A stretch of 64,000 bases of DNA from Blepharisma japonicum (lineage: Eukaryota; Ciliophora; Heterotrichea; Heterotrichida; Blepharismidae). Where the stretch lies: contig CATKHK010000098.1 in NCBI GenBank assembly GCA_949751835.1, positions 62,001 to 126,000 of the forward strand, given 5' to 3'. Numbering within the stretch: the stretch's first letter is position 1; every line of letters starts with the position of its first letter. The notes under the pieces were generated by a model that saw only the letters and a program-made list of their open reading frames with translations, was not told the DNA's origin and made no database searches. The position numbers and the translations under genes are program-made. Below are positions 22,872 through 35,045 of this stretch, one piece after another.

Positions 22872-23750
22872 CAATCTCACAGAGACCCCTACACTGAAGA
22901 AAGGATTTTTATAAAGACATCTCAACTCTTGAAGGCCTATTACTGCATATCTACAACTGTGGGGTCTTCAAAATTTTTGATTGCGACCAACATTGGAATA
23001 TCTTTTTATACAAAAATTACTCTCAAAACCAGTCATAAGCCCAGGAAGTCCCTCCCCGATATTAATTTTGAAAAACTCCTCTCTCAAAGCTTGTTTGGAA
23101 CAAATAATTGGAGCTTGCATGATTATTGATGATTAATGATAAAATTTCAATGTGAAGAAAGGGAAGTTTCAAGATTTGCCCATAGTTTAAGAGTGTCTTT
23201 GTATAGTGAATACCTAGGAGTTGATTATTTTGATGACATAATACAAAACCCTACTTCAGAAGAATTTTTAGAATGATGAAATATAGCTGCCAATTAAGGT
23301 TGAATCATTCAGATAATAATAGAAGAAATTATCCTCTCTATTGACAATAAAAAGAAAAAAATCATAAATAGTTTTTCCTATAAGTTTATAAATCCATTTT
23401 CAAGGCTTAAACACATTAAAACTATGAATTGGCATTATCTAGGAGATCCAATTATAAATTAGCTGCAATGTTAAATAATTAATAACAGCTTGGCATTTCA
23501 TATCAAAGGTGCAAGCTATTTGATTTCCCATTCAGTCCAAACTACGAAAGCTATTATGATTTATAGCAAGCTTTGCGAGATGAATTTTGGCTACATTTTA
23601 TTAGCAATGCCAATACAGATTGTTGAAGCCACGAATTCTAACAAGTTTAATTTTGACTCTTGCTGAAAAAGTGAATTCTCTTTTGCTATTTTCCAATTTC
23701 GTCTTAGCAAGGCTCTACTAGGTCTTTGAAGACTTCAACTTTTATCTTAA
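22872..23750 (+). pseudogene. Decayed gene of unknown family
   Basis: One frame stays mostly open over about 880 bases when TGA is Trp. It is broken by a TAA at 23295, two more stops near 23458-23475, and ends at about 23750. The first 140 codons carry normal-looking protein sequence (ISTTVGSSKFLIATNIGISF, EEREVSRFAHSLRVSLYSEY, VDYFDDIIQNPTSEEF). No domain recognised; the last part has a hydrophobic stretch (NFGYILLAMPIQIVEA). No ATG fits the start. It may be the remains of a unique gene unrelated to kelch. Confidence 0.4.
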
Positions 23751-24181
23751 ATATACCCATACGTAGAAAAAATATTCTAAATTAAGAATTCTAGCTTATA
23801 TCATCAGCTTGTCTGCGTATTCTTTGTCAGATAAGGAAGAGCAATGAATTCTGCTTGCCGGCTTAGAAAGATTTGAGGCATGCTTTGTGTTGAGATCTAT
23901 TATTTAAATAAAAGCTAATTAAGCTTTCAAGGTTAAAATTCAAAGTTTTTCGATCTTCATTTAAAAATTTTGAAAATATATTTGAGAAGGGATATTAGGA
24001 ATGTTTAAAATATACTCGAAAACTGTTAATTCTATTGGAATTTATATAGCTCATATTTTACAGCCTTAAAATTTAATGCTAAACTAATATATATTCACAA
24101 AATAAATTGTCTAATAAATCTTTTAAAGAAAAGAGAGGTAAAATATTTTAAATGAATCTCTATTCATACAAATAATATTTT
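23751..24181. other. Intergenic stretch
   Basis: AT-rich. No gene or repeat recognised beyond the short 3' flank of the minus-strand gene that ends at 24182. Confidence 0.5.
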
Positions 24182-25960
24182 TTAAGGTAGCTTGATGGCT
24201 AATTGTTTATTATTCAAATCGAATTTGTAGCATTCGTAAATTATTACTTCTTCATAATATCTATCAAAAATACATTCTTCTATGTATACGGCTCCAATGT
24301 ATATTCCTCCTTTATTATATGAGCAATACACTTGATAAGGATCATGATATTTTGTTAAGTCTCCTACTTGTGTCCAATTCATTTCATCTCCAATTTCGCT
24401 TTCAAAGATTCAACCACCGAATTCAATTAAATAGAGTCTCTCTATATTTATTAGGACCTTTTTTTTCCCTATTACGAAGTTATAAGGAATTGTCGAAAAA
24501 GAATCAATATCAATTGAATATAGCAAAAGATTTCCATTAAAAATCCCAGAAATCAAAATATTTCCATTAAATATTATACTATTGCATTGGCAATCAGCTT
24601 TAGGCAATGAATTTAATTGAATTCATCGTTTTCTATCCATATCAAATCTACTAGATAGATCTAAAATAGAATCATCATTGTCTCCTCCAAAACAATAGAT
24701 GCTGTTGTTGAAATAGATACATGATGAATAAGAGCAATAGGTTCCAGATGGCAGCACTTCAACTTCACCATTCACATCAATTAACACTGCGATCCCAGAA
24801 CGTTCATTATTACCGTAGCAGAATAGTTTACCATTTGGAAGCTGAGTTATGCAGGTGCTAACATCTAGTGGTTTTTGAGTCTGCGAGATTTCGACTTCTT
24901 CTTTGGTTTCAGTGTCAGTCTTATAAATATATAAATTAGTTCTGTTCTCACGGTCTTTTATAAGATGATAAAGAGATGTCTTTAATTGATAAGCTTTAAG
25001 ATAATCTTGGTAAGCTTGCATTAGCGGTGGATCATAAAGACTAGAATTTCTTTCATATGCTGAGCAAGTTACTATGAAATCCGTCTCTAATTCTGGATTG
25101 TTTGGCATGATCAATATCTTAGCTGTTTTATTTCTTAAAGTGTCTATAATGTTTAAAGTGCTTTCTTTTTCTTCTAGTTTGCAGTTGAAAGCATTAGTAG
25201 TGTTTATTTGAAAATTAAGCAAGCTTGTCTTGTTTTCTGTATTCTTTTTTATTGGTTCTTTTACTTGCTCAAGTTCTTTTAAACTCTTTCTATTCTCATT
25301 TGTGAATAAAGAAATCGAATCCTTAATGTTTGCTGAATCGCTTCTTGCTAGGATAATAGCGTTACCGTTTTCTTCTTGCATGAATTCTATTTTCGAAAGC
25401 TTTTTGTAGAGATTAACTTCAAACTTGTCTTTAATAAAGCTTTCAGCCATTTTCTCTATTGTTTCGCTGAACCCGAGAAACATCTCTACCCTTTCGTGCC
25501 AATCTGAGCTAACTGGAATTATCATTTTTACTTTTTCAATAGCCTCATTAGGTTGCAAACTCAACAATTCTAAAATCGGGTCTTGCATTTGCTTAGATAT
25601 CTTTTTAGCTTCCTCAATTTTTATACAGCAATTACTAATTATATGGGAAGAAGAATCCAGATTTTTTATAAGCTCTTCTATATATTTTTGTGAGCAAAGT
25701 AGATACTGATTGAAGGATGCTAAAGTTTTTCTCTTCAGCTTGATATGCTCTAACTTTTCTTTTGTAAGAAATTTGAGAATTGCTTCTTTTGTTCCTTTGC
25801 AAGGGTCTATGAAAATGAGTTCAAATGTATGAGTTTTATTAGGCAGCTCTATATGCTTTTTTGTATGCTGCTTGCAGGAATAAGTTCAAGGAAAAGCACA
25901 TTTGCATATATACTCAGCCTCAAACCTGCAGTCTGGCTCAAAGCATCGCCTGATGTCCAT
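24182..25960 (-). CDS. B-box-like zinc finger / coiled-coil / kelch protein
   Basis: Open from ATG 25960 to the TAA at 24182-24184 with TGA=Trp (592 aa). Residues about 6-45 form a B-box-like zinc site (Cx4C...CxC...Cx2H...H, with RCFEPDC, ICKC and SCKQHTKKH). A charged, probably coiled-coil region (about 50-170) and a linker follow, then the family block (CSAYERN, YQDYLKAYQLKTS). The propeller runs from about 300: LPNGKLFCYG, SSCIYFNNSIYCFGGD, IIFNGNILISGI, IERLYLIE, YNKGGIYIGA. The architecture resembles TRIM/B-box-kelch proteins, but there is no RING finger, so ligase activity is not supported. Paralogue of the gene at 32728. Appears intact. Confidence 0.8.
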
Positions 25961-26289
25961 GTTAATTATTATAATTGTAGATTTATAAAAATTAATTGCA
26001 TTTATAAAGATATGCAATATAACTTATCACTATAAAATTTGAATAAGTTTCGCTTTGTGCTGGAGCATGTGTAAATATTCATTTTTTCTTAATTGATCTA
26101 ATTCTTTTAAAATATTTTATTAGTTCTTTTCATCTGGAAAATAAACCAAGTTGAAACCAACCACGATAAGCAAAAATGTAGTCCTAAAAATAGCCTTTTG
26201 ATGTATAGTATTAATGGCATTTGTTTCTAGGGGATCCAGGCTTTAGGTTAAAACTGTGCTCAGCTGCTGCAATTAATGATATTTCTTTT
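25961..26289. other. Upstream region of the B-box-kelch gene
   Basis: AT-rich spacer, no gene seen. Confidence 0.5.
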
Positions 26290-27466
26290 TTTAACCTGAA
26301 ATTTGCTGTAATATAAGATTTATTGCCTTTTATAGATATGCAGAATATTGATAAAAAAATTGAATGTCAGCTGAAATTTAATAATTTTATGAGCTGAACT
26401 GACACTCCCAATATCTCTATGGAATTTTTGATCGGCGATTTTCAAATGCTTAATCGCAATCTTAGGGGCTAGTAAAAAGTATTTCTGTTGAAAATTGGGC
26501 TTAAGGTGCATTATATCATGCACGATAGTTGAAAATTAAAAGAAAAAATTATGTGAAAATTAAATTTCACTTGCAAAAATTAATATTTTTTGATGTGTGG
26601 TATATCGAAAATTTCACTCAGGTGATGGAAACGATTCAGCCTTACTTCTTTTTCAATGTTTCGATCCAATAATATGTATACTTATAAAATAAAAGAAACT
26701 GGAGTTTCATTAACGATTTCTGCACAAAATTGATTTGGAAAAGTTGGACAATTTGCTTACTCGAAAACAGCATCTTTATATAATATAATCTCTTATTTAT
26801 ACTCTTGCAATTTTTATGATGCTGCGTTTTATATCGCAATGCTTTGGACTTTATGATAAATCAAGGATTTGATTATGATGATCCTTGCCAATGAATTCAG
26901 CATTGAGGGTGCAGAAGTTACTGAATGCATAGGAACAGTTTCAATTGATAAAACCAGCAATGATAGGCTAGCGAATTCTTTAGTATCTTTAGCTTTAACC
27001 ATGTATATATATGAAAAAGTTGGTGAAACATATCTACTTCTGAGCTTGGCGATACTTTTTTTTGCTTGAGAAAATATTATTGATCTTAAAAAGGAATCTT
27101 TTGGATTGTTATTGATGTAGTTTTTGGACCTAACTATTCTCTTATGAGTCATTTTGTGTTCAACTATTTTGCTCAGACTTGATGCAAAACTCCGAGTAGT
27201 CTCACTTTTAGATTTTTGGGTTAGCTTGCAAACGATTTATGCCTATCAGGGCGATTTATACTTTATTTCTTTTTTCGATGGGCTTAAATATTTTTTATTG
27301 TGCCAATCTATCACAGTTTCCTTGATCAAGATTGCTATTATTTTGCTGAAAAGATGATCATTTAATATATGTGATTTTTTCATTTATAACTCTCGTATGC
27401 TATGAACCATTTGCAGTATTTTGCAGACCTCTATGGGCAAGAATTACAGAATACATTACATATAGA
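26290..27466 (+). pseudogene. Multi-pass membrane protein pseudogene, possibly polycystin-like
   Basis: From 26656 one frame is open for most of 800 bases (TGA=Trp), broken by a TAA near 26849, a TAG near 27118 and ending at a TAG near 27464. It predicts several membrane segments (ETYLLLSLAILFFAWENII, FLDLTILLWVILCSTILL, FLLCQSITVSLIKIAIILL). An upstream fragment in the same orientation (from about 26338, MQNIDKKIECQLKFNN) has further stops. The order of a helix ending in WENI/xLK, an FLDLTILL helix and a YxFISFFDGLKYFLL helix is reminiscent of the S2-S4 part of polycystin/TRP-like channels, but this is weak. It is not related to the kelch genes around it. Confidence 0.4.
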
Positions 27467-28345
27467 GGCATCTCTTTATTTTTAATGGTAAAACAGTAGT
27501 CCAAATCACTTTATAGTTTTGAATAAAACAGTCAAGAGGGCTGCAAATTCAGTTCATGGAGAAATATTGCGATTGCTTAAGATCAGTAAAAAGTGTATTT
27601 AAGTTCTTAGGCTTAAAATTTCTTCTAAAATATTTGTTTTATAGAGCTATCTATAAACTGCTAATTATGTCTCGATGATGAATAAGCATTATTTTACAAA
27701 AATAGTTTCAAGGCAGAAGCCTAAGAAATATATTGGATTAGGCTTTTAAATAATCTAGTCTGAACAGCTTAAGAGCAGATTTACAATTTTGCTGCAAAAT
27801 TAACTGAGAAGTTGGTAAATCTAGGTCTATTTTATCTAACCGTGCTTGAAATGGGTAGAGATGATTTAAGCTTCAGGCTAAATAATTGAATTCCAAAAAC
27901 TCATCAAATTATTTTGAATTTTATAGTCTACGAAGGTTAAACCTCTCTTTTTATATGATTGAGCTTTTACATAATAAAATTTTTGCTGTAATTTTTCAAT
28001 GGCATAGCTGTATGTATGACTTAGCTTATTTCTGCACCATAAGAAATAGCAAAACTTAAATTGTCAACTACGAATTCGATATGGATAAAAATGTGCTGAC
28101 TGTAATAAGATGGGAATGTGGTTAGCTGCAAAATATTTTAATTTAATTACTTTTATTATTCTGCAAAAAGCAATAATTAGCAAAAATTGAGTGCTAGCCT
28201 GCTTAAAAACTTTTTTTAAAATTAACGAGTATAGATATAATTTGTAAAAGGTGATAATATCCAACAAGATATTTTTTATTGTTTAACTTATTTAAAAATT
28301 AGATTACTAGCCAAAAAATCTAATAAGTCTCCTTAACCAATAAAT
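27467..28345. repeat. Spacer, direct repeat of the 15.4-16.2 kb region
   Basis: About 27605-28040 aligns with 15420-16160 (for example AGGCTTTTAAATAATC and GTGCTTGAAATGGGTAGAG). No gene seen. The repeat ends before the kelch copy at 28346, whose start region is altered. Confidence 0.65.
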
Positions 28346-29428
28346 TTGTTCAAACTGCTTTTTATAGTAAAATTAAATCAAGTAGAGGAAACTCAAAATA
28401 ATGAAAATAGTTACACTGAAGTACAGCTCATTAAAAATTCTAATAATCAAGTGTTAAATCCTCAAAAGCTAAAAGTCAAAAGTTCTCTCCTTTTAGGGAG
28501 ATCCAATACTCCAACAGAAGAAAAAGACTTTAGAAAAACCTGCCGTTTATATAGAAAACTTTGAAATCCCAGCATAAAACTCAAAAAAGCTTATCAGGAA
28601 TATATCGAAAATTATAATCGATCCACCTCTCTTTATTTTCTTTATAAAATAGATGATGAAGCAGCTTTAATTATTTATAATACTGAAAATGAAAGAGAAG
28701 ATATACAAATGCTGGAGACTTATATATCAATAGACAAGTGCACATGTGTTGCTCAACTTCCTGATGGCGAGCTATTCTATTATTATGATAATTTTTTAAT
28801 TTCTGGGATTAGGATAATAATTGACATCAATTATGAAATTCATACGCTGCCATCTGGAAAACCCCTCTATATCTCGTCAGCTATTTATTTCAATAAAAAT
28901 GTATATTGCTTTGGAGGGAATGCTAACCGTGTCTCAAAACTATCTAATAGATTTGATTTGGATAGAAACCGATGGATAGAACTTACTCCTCTGCCAAAAG
29001 ATGATGAATGCTGCCATAGTATAATATTTAATGGAAATATTTTGATTTCTGGATATATTAATAGAAATTTGTTGATATATTCTGTTAATATTGACTCGTT
29101 CTCGGTAATTAATTACAACTTTCAACATTATGTAAGAAAGATATTGATAAATGCAGAAGAAAGACTTTATTTGATTGAAGGTGATAATGGATCTATTTAT
29201 GAAAGTGAGCTTGGAAATGAGTATATTTGGGAATTAATAGGAAAATCACCAATTCCTGTTAATCCTACTTGTGTGTATTGGGTATATAATAAAGGAGCAA
29301 TATATATTGGATGTATTGGATGTATTGAACGATACAGTAAATTAGAACGCAACTACTACAAATTTGATTTGAAGAAAAAAGCGCTAACTGAAATAAGAAA
29401 GGGCTGGATAAGTTGCATTATATTTTAA
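28346..29428 (+). pseudogene. Kelch gene without start codon
   Basis: In frame from 28346 to TAA 29426-29428 with TGA=Trp, and collinear with the gene at 16388 (EETQNNE, SSLLLGRSN, RKTCRLYRK, YFNKNVYCFGGN, IIFNGNILISGY, AEERLYLIEG, YNKGAIYIG). The region that should hold the ATG and first ten residues is replaced. The frame starts at a TTG after an in-frame TAA at 28334, and the next ATG is 120 codons in. A small in-frame duplication (YIGCIGCIE) lies near the end. Everything else is intact, so the loss is recent, or an unseen upstream exon supplies the start. Confidence 0.65.
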
Positions 29429-29572
29429 TTTAGTTGCTTCTATATTTTCTTAATGGCAATAAGCAAAATCATGCTATTCTTAGAGAAATCTTAAAGGTAT
29501 TAAAATATTTTTTAACTCAGATTAAAAGGACACTAATAAATTCTAGCGTATTTTAGAATTTCTTATTTTAAT

Positions 29573-30658
29573 ATGGAATCTAAGCCTCTAAAGCAGCTCA
29601 AATTACTTAATTCTTGTCCTCGCCTTACTGAAAAAGCTCTAAATACTGAACTAAAAGACTCCCAAAATCAGGTTAATTGAAATCATCAAAAATTAAATCT
29701 TCAACAAATAAGAGATAAAACAATTGCCCTTTGAGGCAGGGTTAATAATCCAAAAACAGAAAAAGATTTTAGACAAACTTGTTTATTTTTCAAGGAGAAT
29801 TCTACGCCTGACCCAGAGCTTATTGAAGCTTACCAAGATTATGTCAAAACTTATCATCAAATCACATCTCTTTACCTTTTTAACGATACTTACGAAAGAA
29901 CTGAATTAATAATTTACAACACTGAAAATGAAACAGAAAAGATAAAAGTTCTGGAAACCTCAGAACCATTAGACTGGACAACATGTATTGCTCAACTTCC
30001 TAATGGTGAATTGTTTTGCTTTGGCAATCATAGATCTTGTGGGATTACGGTAATAATTAATAGTGATTATAAAGTTCAGATTTTACCGTCTGGAGCATGT
30101 TGCTGTAATTCATCAGTTATTTATTTTAACAAAAACATCTATTGTTTTGGAGGATTGGAGGGTGATAAATATTTAACTCTGTCTAGTAGATATGATTTAG
30201 ATGAAAATCGGTGAGTTAAACTAGTTCCGATGCCAAAAGCGGATGCTTGATGCACTAGCGTAATATTTAATGGAAATATTTTATTTTCTGGGTATTGAAA
30301 TCAGAATCTTTTGATATATTCAATTGAAATTAATTCTTTCTCAACTGTTCCATATATCTTTCCAGATAATAACAAGAGACTGATAAGTACAGAAAATAGA
30401 CTCTATTTACTTGGATTTGGCAAAAAATTGATGGTATATGAAAGTGAAGATGGGTTTTCGTGGGAAAAAATAGCAAGATCGGCAATTCCAAATTGGCCTA
30501 TTGATAGATATTGGAAATATAATAAAGGAGGAATTTATATGGGATATATAGGCAAAATATTCAAAAAAACAGATGCTCGCTACTGTAAGTTTAGGTTAGA
30601 TAAAAAAAAGCTGGTCGAAATAAAAAAGGATAATCTTAAATGCTGTTATCTTTTTTAA
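29573..30658 (+). CDS. Kelch-propeller protein, short form
   Basis: Open from ATG 29573 to TAA 30656-30658 (361 aa), with TGA=Trp at several sites including DENRW and GYWNQN. Blocks: RQTCLFFKEN, EAYQDYVKTYHQITS, LPNGELFCFGN, SSVIYFNKNIYCFGG, IFNGNILFSGY, TENRLYLLGFG, VYESEDGFSWEKI, YNKGGIYMGYI. It is a close sister of the gene at 21293 and the split gene at 17512. It follows the copy at 28346 by about 145 bases in the same direction, but ciliate genes are normally transcribed singly. Confidence 0.8.
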
Positions 30659-30782
30659 ATTAGCAGCATGTATCTTAACACACTGTAAGAGTTAATAGGA
30701 TAGGCTGGATACTTCTAAATTAAAAATAAAATCATTATATCAAAAGTTTTTTCTGTTGCTTCAAATTATAACATTCTCATCA

Positions 30783-31290
30783 AATATTAGGCAGCATAAG
30801 AAAATTTTATGGATGACAATTTTACTAATGATTCTCTTCCATGAGATACAGAACACTCTCGATAACTTTCAAAGCAATAAATTCTTTTGTCAAAATAGAA
30901 ATAATATTTTTTTTGACTTCTAGCATGAAATATAAATAATCGCTTATCATTTAATTCAATATAAGAAATAATAGCTGATTTGTATTGATAAGACATTTTA
31001 GACTGCAACACTCAAATTCTATAGTTTTAATCAATTATGAATGCAAAGGAAGAATTAATTTGTTATTGCTCATGCAGAAAAGCTTACCATTAAGAAGCTG
31101 AACTATGCATACTCTGAGTCTATTCCTACAGAGTTTCTAAAGTTTTGCTTCCTCAATTTCGCTTTCTGTCATAAACGAATAGCGTTCTTCCATCATCCTT
31201 GTCCAATAAGGTAATGGGATGTGCCTTTATGATAGGCATTGATATATTCTTGATAAGCTTGGTTAAGTGATTGATCAGAAGAATTTTTCT
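30783..31290 (-). pseudogene. Kelch fossil
   Basis: Minus-strand fragments in order: a QLLNGKLFC match (usual QLPNGKLFC) near 31080-31110, a YFDKRIYCFESY segment (usual YFNxxIYCFGG) near 30880, and an N-terminal remnant around 31200-31260 (AYQEYI-like). Interrupted by stops and indels. Confidence 0.5.
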
Positions 31291-31315
31291 AAACTTCGAA
31301 TTTTATTCTATAATC

Positions 31316-31560
31316 TCACTCTCTTTGTTCATTATTAGGTTTGGCGAAAATTGTATATGCGCTATTTTTTAAGTCTCCCACTCTACAAAATGACCTAACT
31401 TTGCTATATAATTCTAAGCCTCCTGATAGAACTTCAGTTACAAAAATAGAACCAAAATCAAGAGCTTTAATATGCAAGATTTCAGAAAATATTGGCATGA
31501 TATCTGAGCGCAAACTCTTAGACTTATTTGATGCAGCAATAAATCATATTCTATAATTCA
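31316..31560 (-). other. Short unrecognised open frame
   Basis: A minus-strand frame of about 65-75 codons (MPIFSEILHIKALDFGSIFV, then ELYSKVRSFCRVGDLKNSAY) of normal amino-acid composition that matches no neighbour. It lies between two kelch fossils and is probably a fragment of an unrelated gene. Confidence 0.3.
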
Positions 31561-31726
31561 GGATTACTTAAGAAATAAATTAAATGCAATATGATAATCA
31601 ACCGTATGCTTGTAATTAGATAAGAGATGATGGTAAGTGTTATAGCCAGAATATGTAAGAAGGAATTTCTGAGCCTGCTTACCTGGCTAAATTTGATATT
31701 TATAATTCAAAAAATATGTTTTTTAT

Positions 31727-32256
31727 AAATGGCAGCACTTCGACTCCACCATTTAATAAATTAGCACTGTAATTCCAGATTATATATAACAAAATAGAAT
31801 AGCTTGCCATTTGGAAGTAAGTTATCCAAGTGTAATGGCCTAATGGTTCTGGAGCCTACAAGCTTTCAGTGTTATAAATAATTAACTATTTTTTGTTGTT
31901 ATCATTGCTAAGATTATAAAGAGATAACTTTTGATGTTAAATATTAAGATAATCTTGATAAGCTTGCATTAATGGTGGATCATAAAGATTAGAATTGGCC
32001 TGATATTTTGAGCTAGTTACTCTGAAATCCATCTTAATTCTAGATTGTTTGATATATACAAAATCTCTTCTGAATTATTTCTTAAGCCGTCTATAAGATT
32101 TAAAGCGCATTTTGTTTCTTTTAGTTTATTGCTGAGATCATTAGTAATGGCATTTATTTGAGAATTAAGCCAGCTTTTCTTTTCTATTTTTAGTTTTAGT
32201 TTTATTGGATCTATACTATTTTCAAGCCTTTTTAACTCTTCTGTAAAAGTCATCAT
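31727..32256 (-). pseudogene. B-box-kelch gene fossil, middle part
   Basis: Homologous to the middle of the intact gene just upstream (32728-34428): an ELKRLENSID region, LNLIDGLRNNSEEIL (usual TLRNKTAEIL), LYDPPLMQAYQDY in another frame, and a QLPNGKLFC-like remnant near 31800. Many frame breaks. A tandem duplicate in decay. Confidence 0.6.
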
Positions 32257-32727
32257 CCTTGCTAGAATATCTATTGAAATTAGTCCTTAATAGTTTGCAT
32301 AATTCAATCTTTGTGTTTTCGCAATGAAATTTAATAAATACTGAGCTCCCAAAGAGAAGTGCATTAACATTCATGCTCAATAATGAGTGTATCAATATTT
32401 TCCAACTCTATCTAATTGCTTAATGGTTGAGCTAACAGAGCTTAATTAATCACTTATTAATAGTACAATATATTACATTGAGGAATGGCTATAAGTGTGA
32501 GAACATCAAAATTATTTTAAGGGATATTAATAATTTGCATAGCTTTCTATAAAATTTTTATACCTGCATAATTATATTTGGATTTTTCAGTATTCATACT
32601 TTAAGCCTATGAATTTTAATATTCTCATAATATTTCTTTTACAAAATAAATCGTATTGATAAAGGCTTTTAGATTTTAAGATAGAGAGTGATATAATAAA
32701 TTATTTTTAATAATTTTATATTTATAA
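32257..32727. other. Spacer between B-box-kelch copy and fossil
   Basis: AT-rich, no gene seen. Confidence 0.5.
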
Positions 32728-34428
32728 CTAAAGTTCAGTGATTATTTTTTTATTCAAATCGAACTTGTAGCATCTATGAAAATAAAATTTTTTTACATGT
32801 TGGATTAGACCAATGTATATTCCTCCTTTATTATATGAAAAATACACTTGAGAAGGAGTATAAAGAATTGTTGAGTCTGCTATTAGTCTCCAATTCATGT
32901 AACTTCCATTTTCGCTTTCATAAATTGATCCAATTGAGCATTCAATCAAATATAGTCTCTCTGCATTTATCAGAATCTTTCTTTTTTGTGCTCCAAACTC
33001 AAAAGGAATTTCTGAGAAAGAGTCAATATAAATTGAGTATAACAAAATTTTTCTATTATATCCAGAAATCAAAATATTCCCATTGAATATTATACTACTT
33101 CAAGTTTGAGCAGCTTTTGGCATTGAATTTAATTTAATTCATCTTTTTCCATCCAAATCAAATCTACTAGATAGAGTTTTATCAATGCCATAATTATCTC
33201 CAAAGCAATAGACGCTGTTGTTGAAATATATACATGATGAGCGAGTGCTGTGATGAATTCCAGATGGCAGCGCTTCGACTCCACCATTCAAATCAATTAG
33301 CACAGAGCATTTATAACTACCAAGACAGAATAACTTGCCGTTTGGAAGTTGAGTTATGCAAATCAAAGGGTCTATTATTTCTGCAGCCTGCAAGATTTTT
33401 TCTTCTTTTTTTTCAGTTTCAGTGTTAAAAATAATTAACTTATTTTTGTTGTTATCATTGGTAAGATTAAAAAGAGATGTCTTTTGCTGATAAGCACTAA
33501 CATAATCTTGGTAAGCTTGCATTAGTGGCGGATCATAAAGATTAGAATTGGCCTGATGTATTGAGCAAGTTGCTCTGAAATCCATCTCTAATTCTGGATT
33601 ATTTGATATATCCAAAATCTCAGCTGTTTTGTTTCTTAAGGTATCAATAGAGTTTAAATCGCTTTCTTTTCCTTTAAGATTTCTGTTGAAATTATTAGCA
33701 GCAGTGCTTCATCGAAAATTAATTAAGCTTATCTCATTATCTGTTTTTTGCTTATTTGGCGTTTTTACATTTTCAAGCCTTTTTAAACTCTCACTGCCCT
33801 CATTTCTTATTAAAGAAATCAAATCCTTAACGTTTGCTAACTCTATATATGCGGGTTCACTAGTTTTGTGATGCATTTCATTATCATTTCACACATTCCT
33901 ATTTTCTAAATGTGCTTCATATTTTTCTTCGACAAGGAATCTATTTAGGCTCTCTAAATTTTCAATTATTATATCTCTGTTGGTAACGGTCATCAGTTTT
34001 ATTTTCTCAACAGCTTCTCGAGGCTGTAAAACTAATAATCTTAATATTGGGTCTGGCTCTGGCTTTGATAATTTTTTAGCTTGGGAAATTTTTGCAAAGA
34101 AATCATTTATTTCACCTAAGTAATCATCAAATTTTTTGGTGAAATCTCTTAAATTTTCCTTTAAAGTAAAAGGATGCTCGTTAAAGAAATCTATGAATTT
34201 TCTTTTCAGTTCGTTGTACTTTGAATCCTCATTTGCGAGGAATTCAAGGATTACATCTTTTGTCCCTCCAAAAGGCTGCATAAAGATAGATTTAATTTTA
34301 TGAGCTTGATTAGGCAAGATTAAATGCTTACAGATATGCTCTTCACAAGATAAAATTTTAGGAGAAGAACACTTGCATGCATGGATAACCTCATTCATAC
34401 ACCCTTGCTCGAAACATTTTTTCATCAT
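32728..34428 (-). CDS. B-box-like zinc finger / coiled-coil / kelch protein
   Basis: Open from ATG 34428 to TAG 32728-32730 with TGA=Trp (566 aa). B-box-like zinc site at about 5-45 (KCFEQGC, ACKC, SCEEHICKH, then PNQAH). A helical, charged segment (about 50-180) follows, then a linker with TLRNKTAEIL, the CSIHQANSN/YQDYVSAYQQKTS block, and the propeller from about 320: LPNGKLFCLG, SSCIYFNNSVYCFGD, IIFNGNILISGY, AERLYLIE, YNKGGIYIGL. Blade details and the zinc site match the gene at 24182. No RING or other catalytic domain. Likely a protein-binding adaptor. Confidence 0.8.
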
Positions 34429-34739
34429 ATATAATTATGAGATAGCTGATCATTTAAGAATTACAAATTATAACTTAATTTTAAACAAAACTCCTATGAT
34501 GTATGATATTTCTGCAATGGAACCTAAAATCTAAAAATGTATTTAAAAATAAAATTTATATTTAAAATTGAAAAAAACCGATAACTCAAGCATGATCTTT
34601 AAGGAAAGAAATTTTTGACAAACAGTATACATCACATTGATTTTTGAAGCAAGTCGGCAATGTAATTATATTTTTGCAATCGTTTTTGAAACAATTTAAT
34701 GCAGAAAACTTGAAAGTTTAAGGCTCAAAGTCTATAACC
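34429..34739. other. Upstream spacer
   Basis: AT-rich region between the divergent B-box-kelch gene and an aldo/keto reductase fragment. No gene seen. Confidence 0.5.
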
Positions 34740-35045
34740 TAAGCTATGGATTTTTTGCTACCGCTTTTTAAAATGATCACAAACTTCATAAAACCTACTT
34801 GGCCACTTTTGTCAGAGCTGGCATACATTTTATAGACACTTCTGAGTTATATGACAACAGAAACTCTAAAACTGCCTCGATAAAACTCAAAGAAATAATA
34901 GACAAAAATATAAGCGAACTTATTATTTCTACAAAATTTTATCCTACAGTTTTAGGCTCAATCCAAGGATTAGTAATAAAAATAAATTCCATTTGGACTT
35001 ACAATAGCTTCAGCTTGAAATTTTTGATGCCTTTCCCTCCATAGA
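34740..35045 (+). pseudogene. Aldo/keto reductase fragment
   Basis: The stretch RAGIHFIDTSELYDNRNSK, followed by LKEIIDKNISELIISTKFYP, matches the aldo/keto reductase core (AGIxFxDTAExYG, then the xLIIATKF strand). The FIDTSELYD motif retains the catalytic-type Asp and Tyr. An upstream GYGFFATAF piece is in the expected place but is cut by a TAA. The downstream barrel strands and cofactor site are missing. A short orphan fragment of an NADPH-dependent oxidoreductase gene, without function. Confidence 0.6.

Noticed and set aside
24182-34428. RING-type ubiquitin ligase (full TRIM) for the B-box-kelch genes
   Set aside because: The N-terminus starts directly with the B-box-like cysteines; no RING pattern precedes it in any copy.
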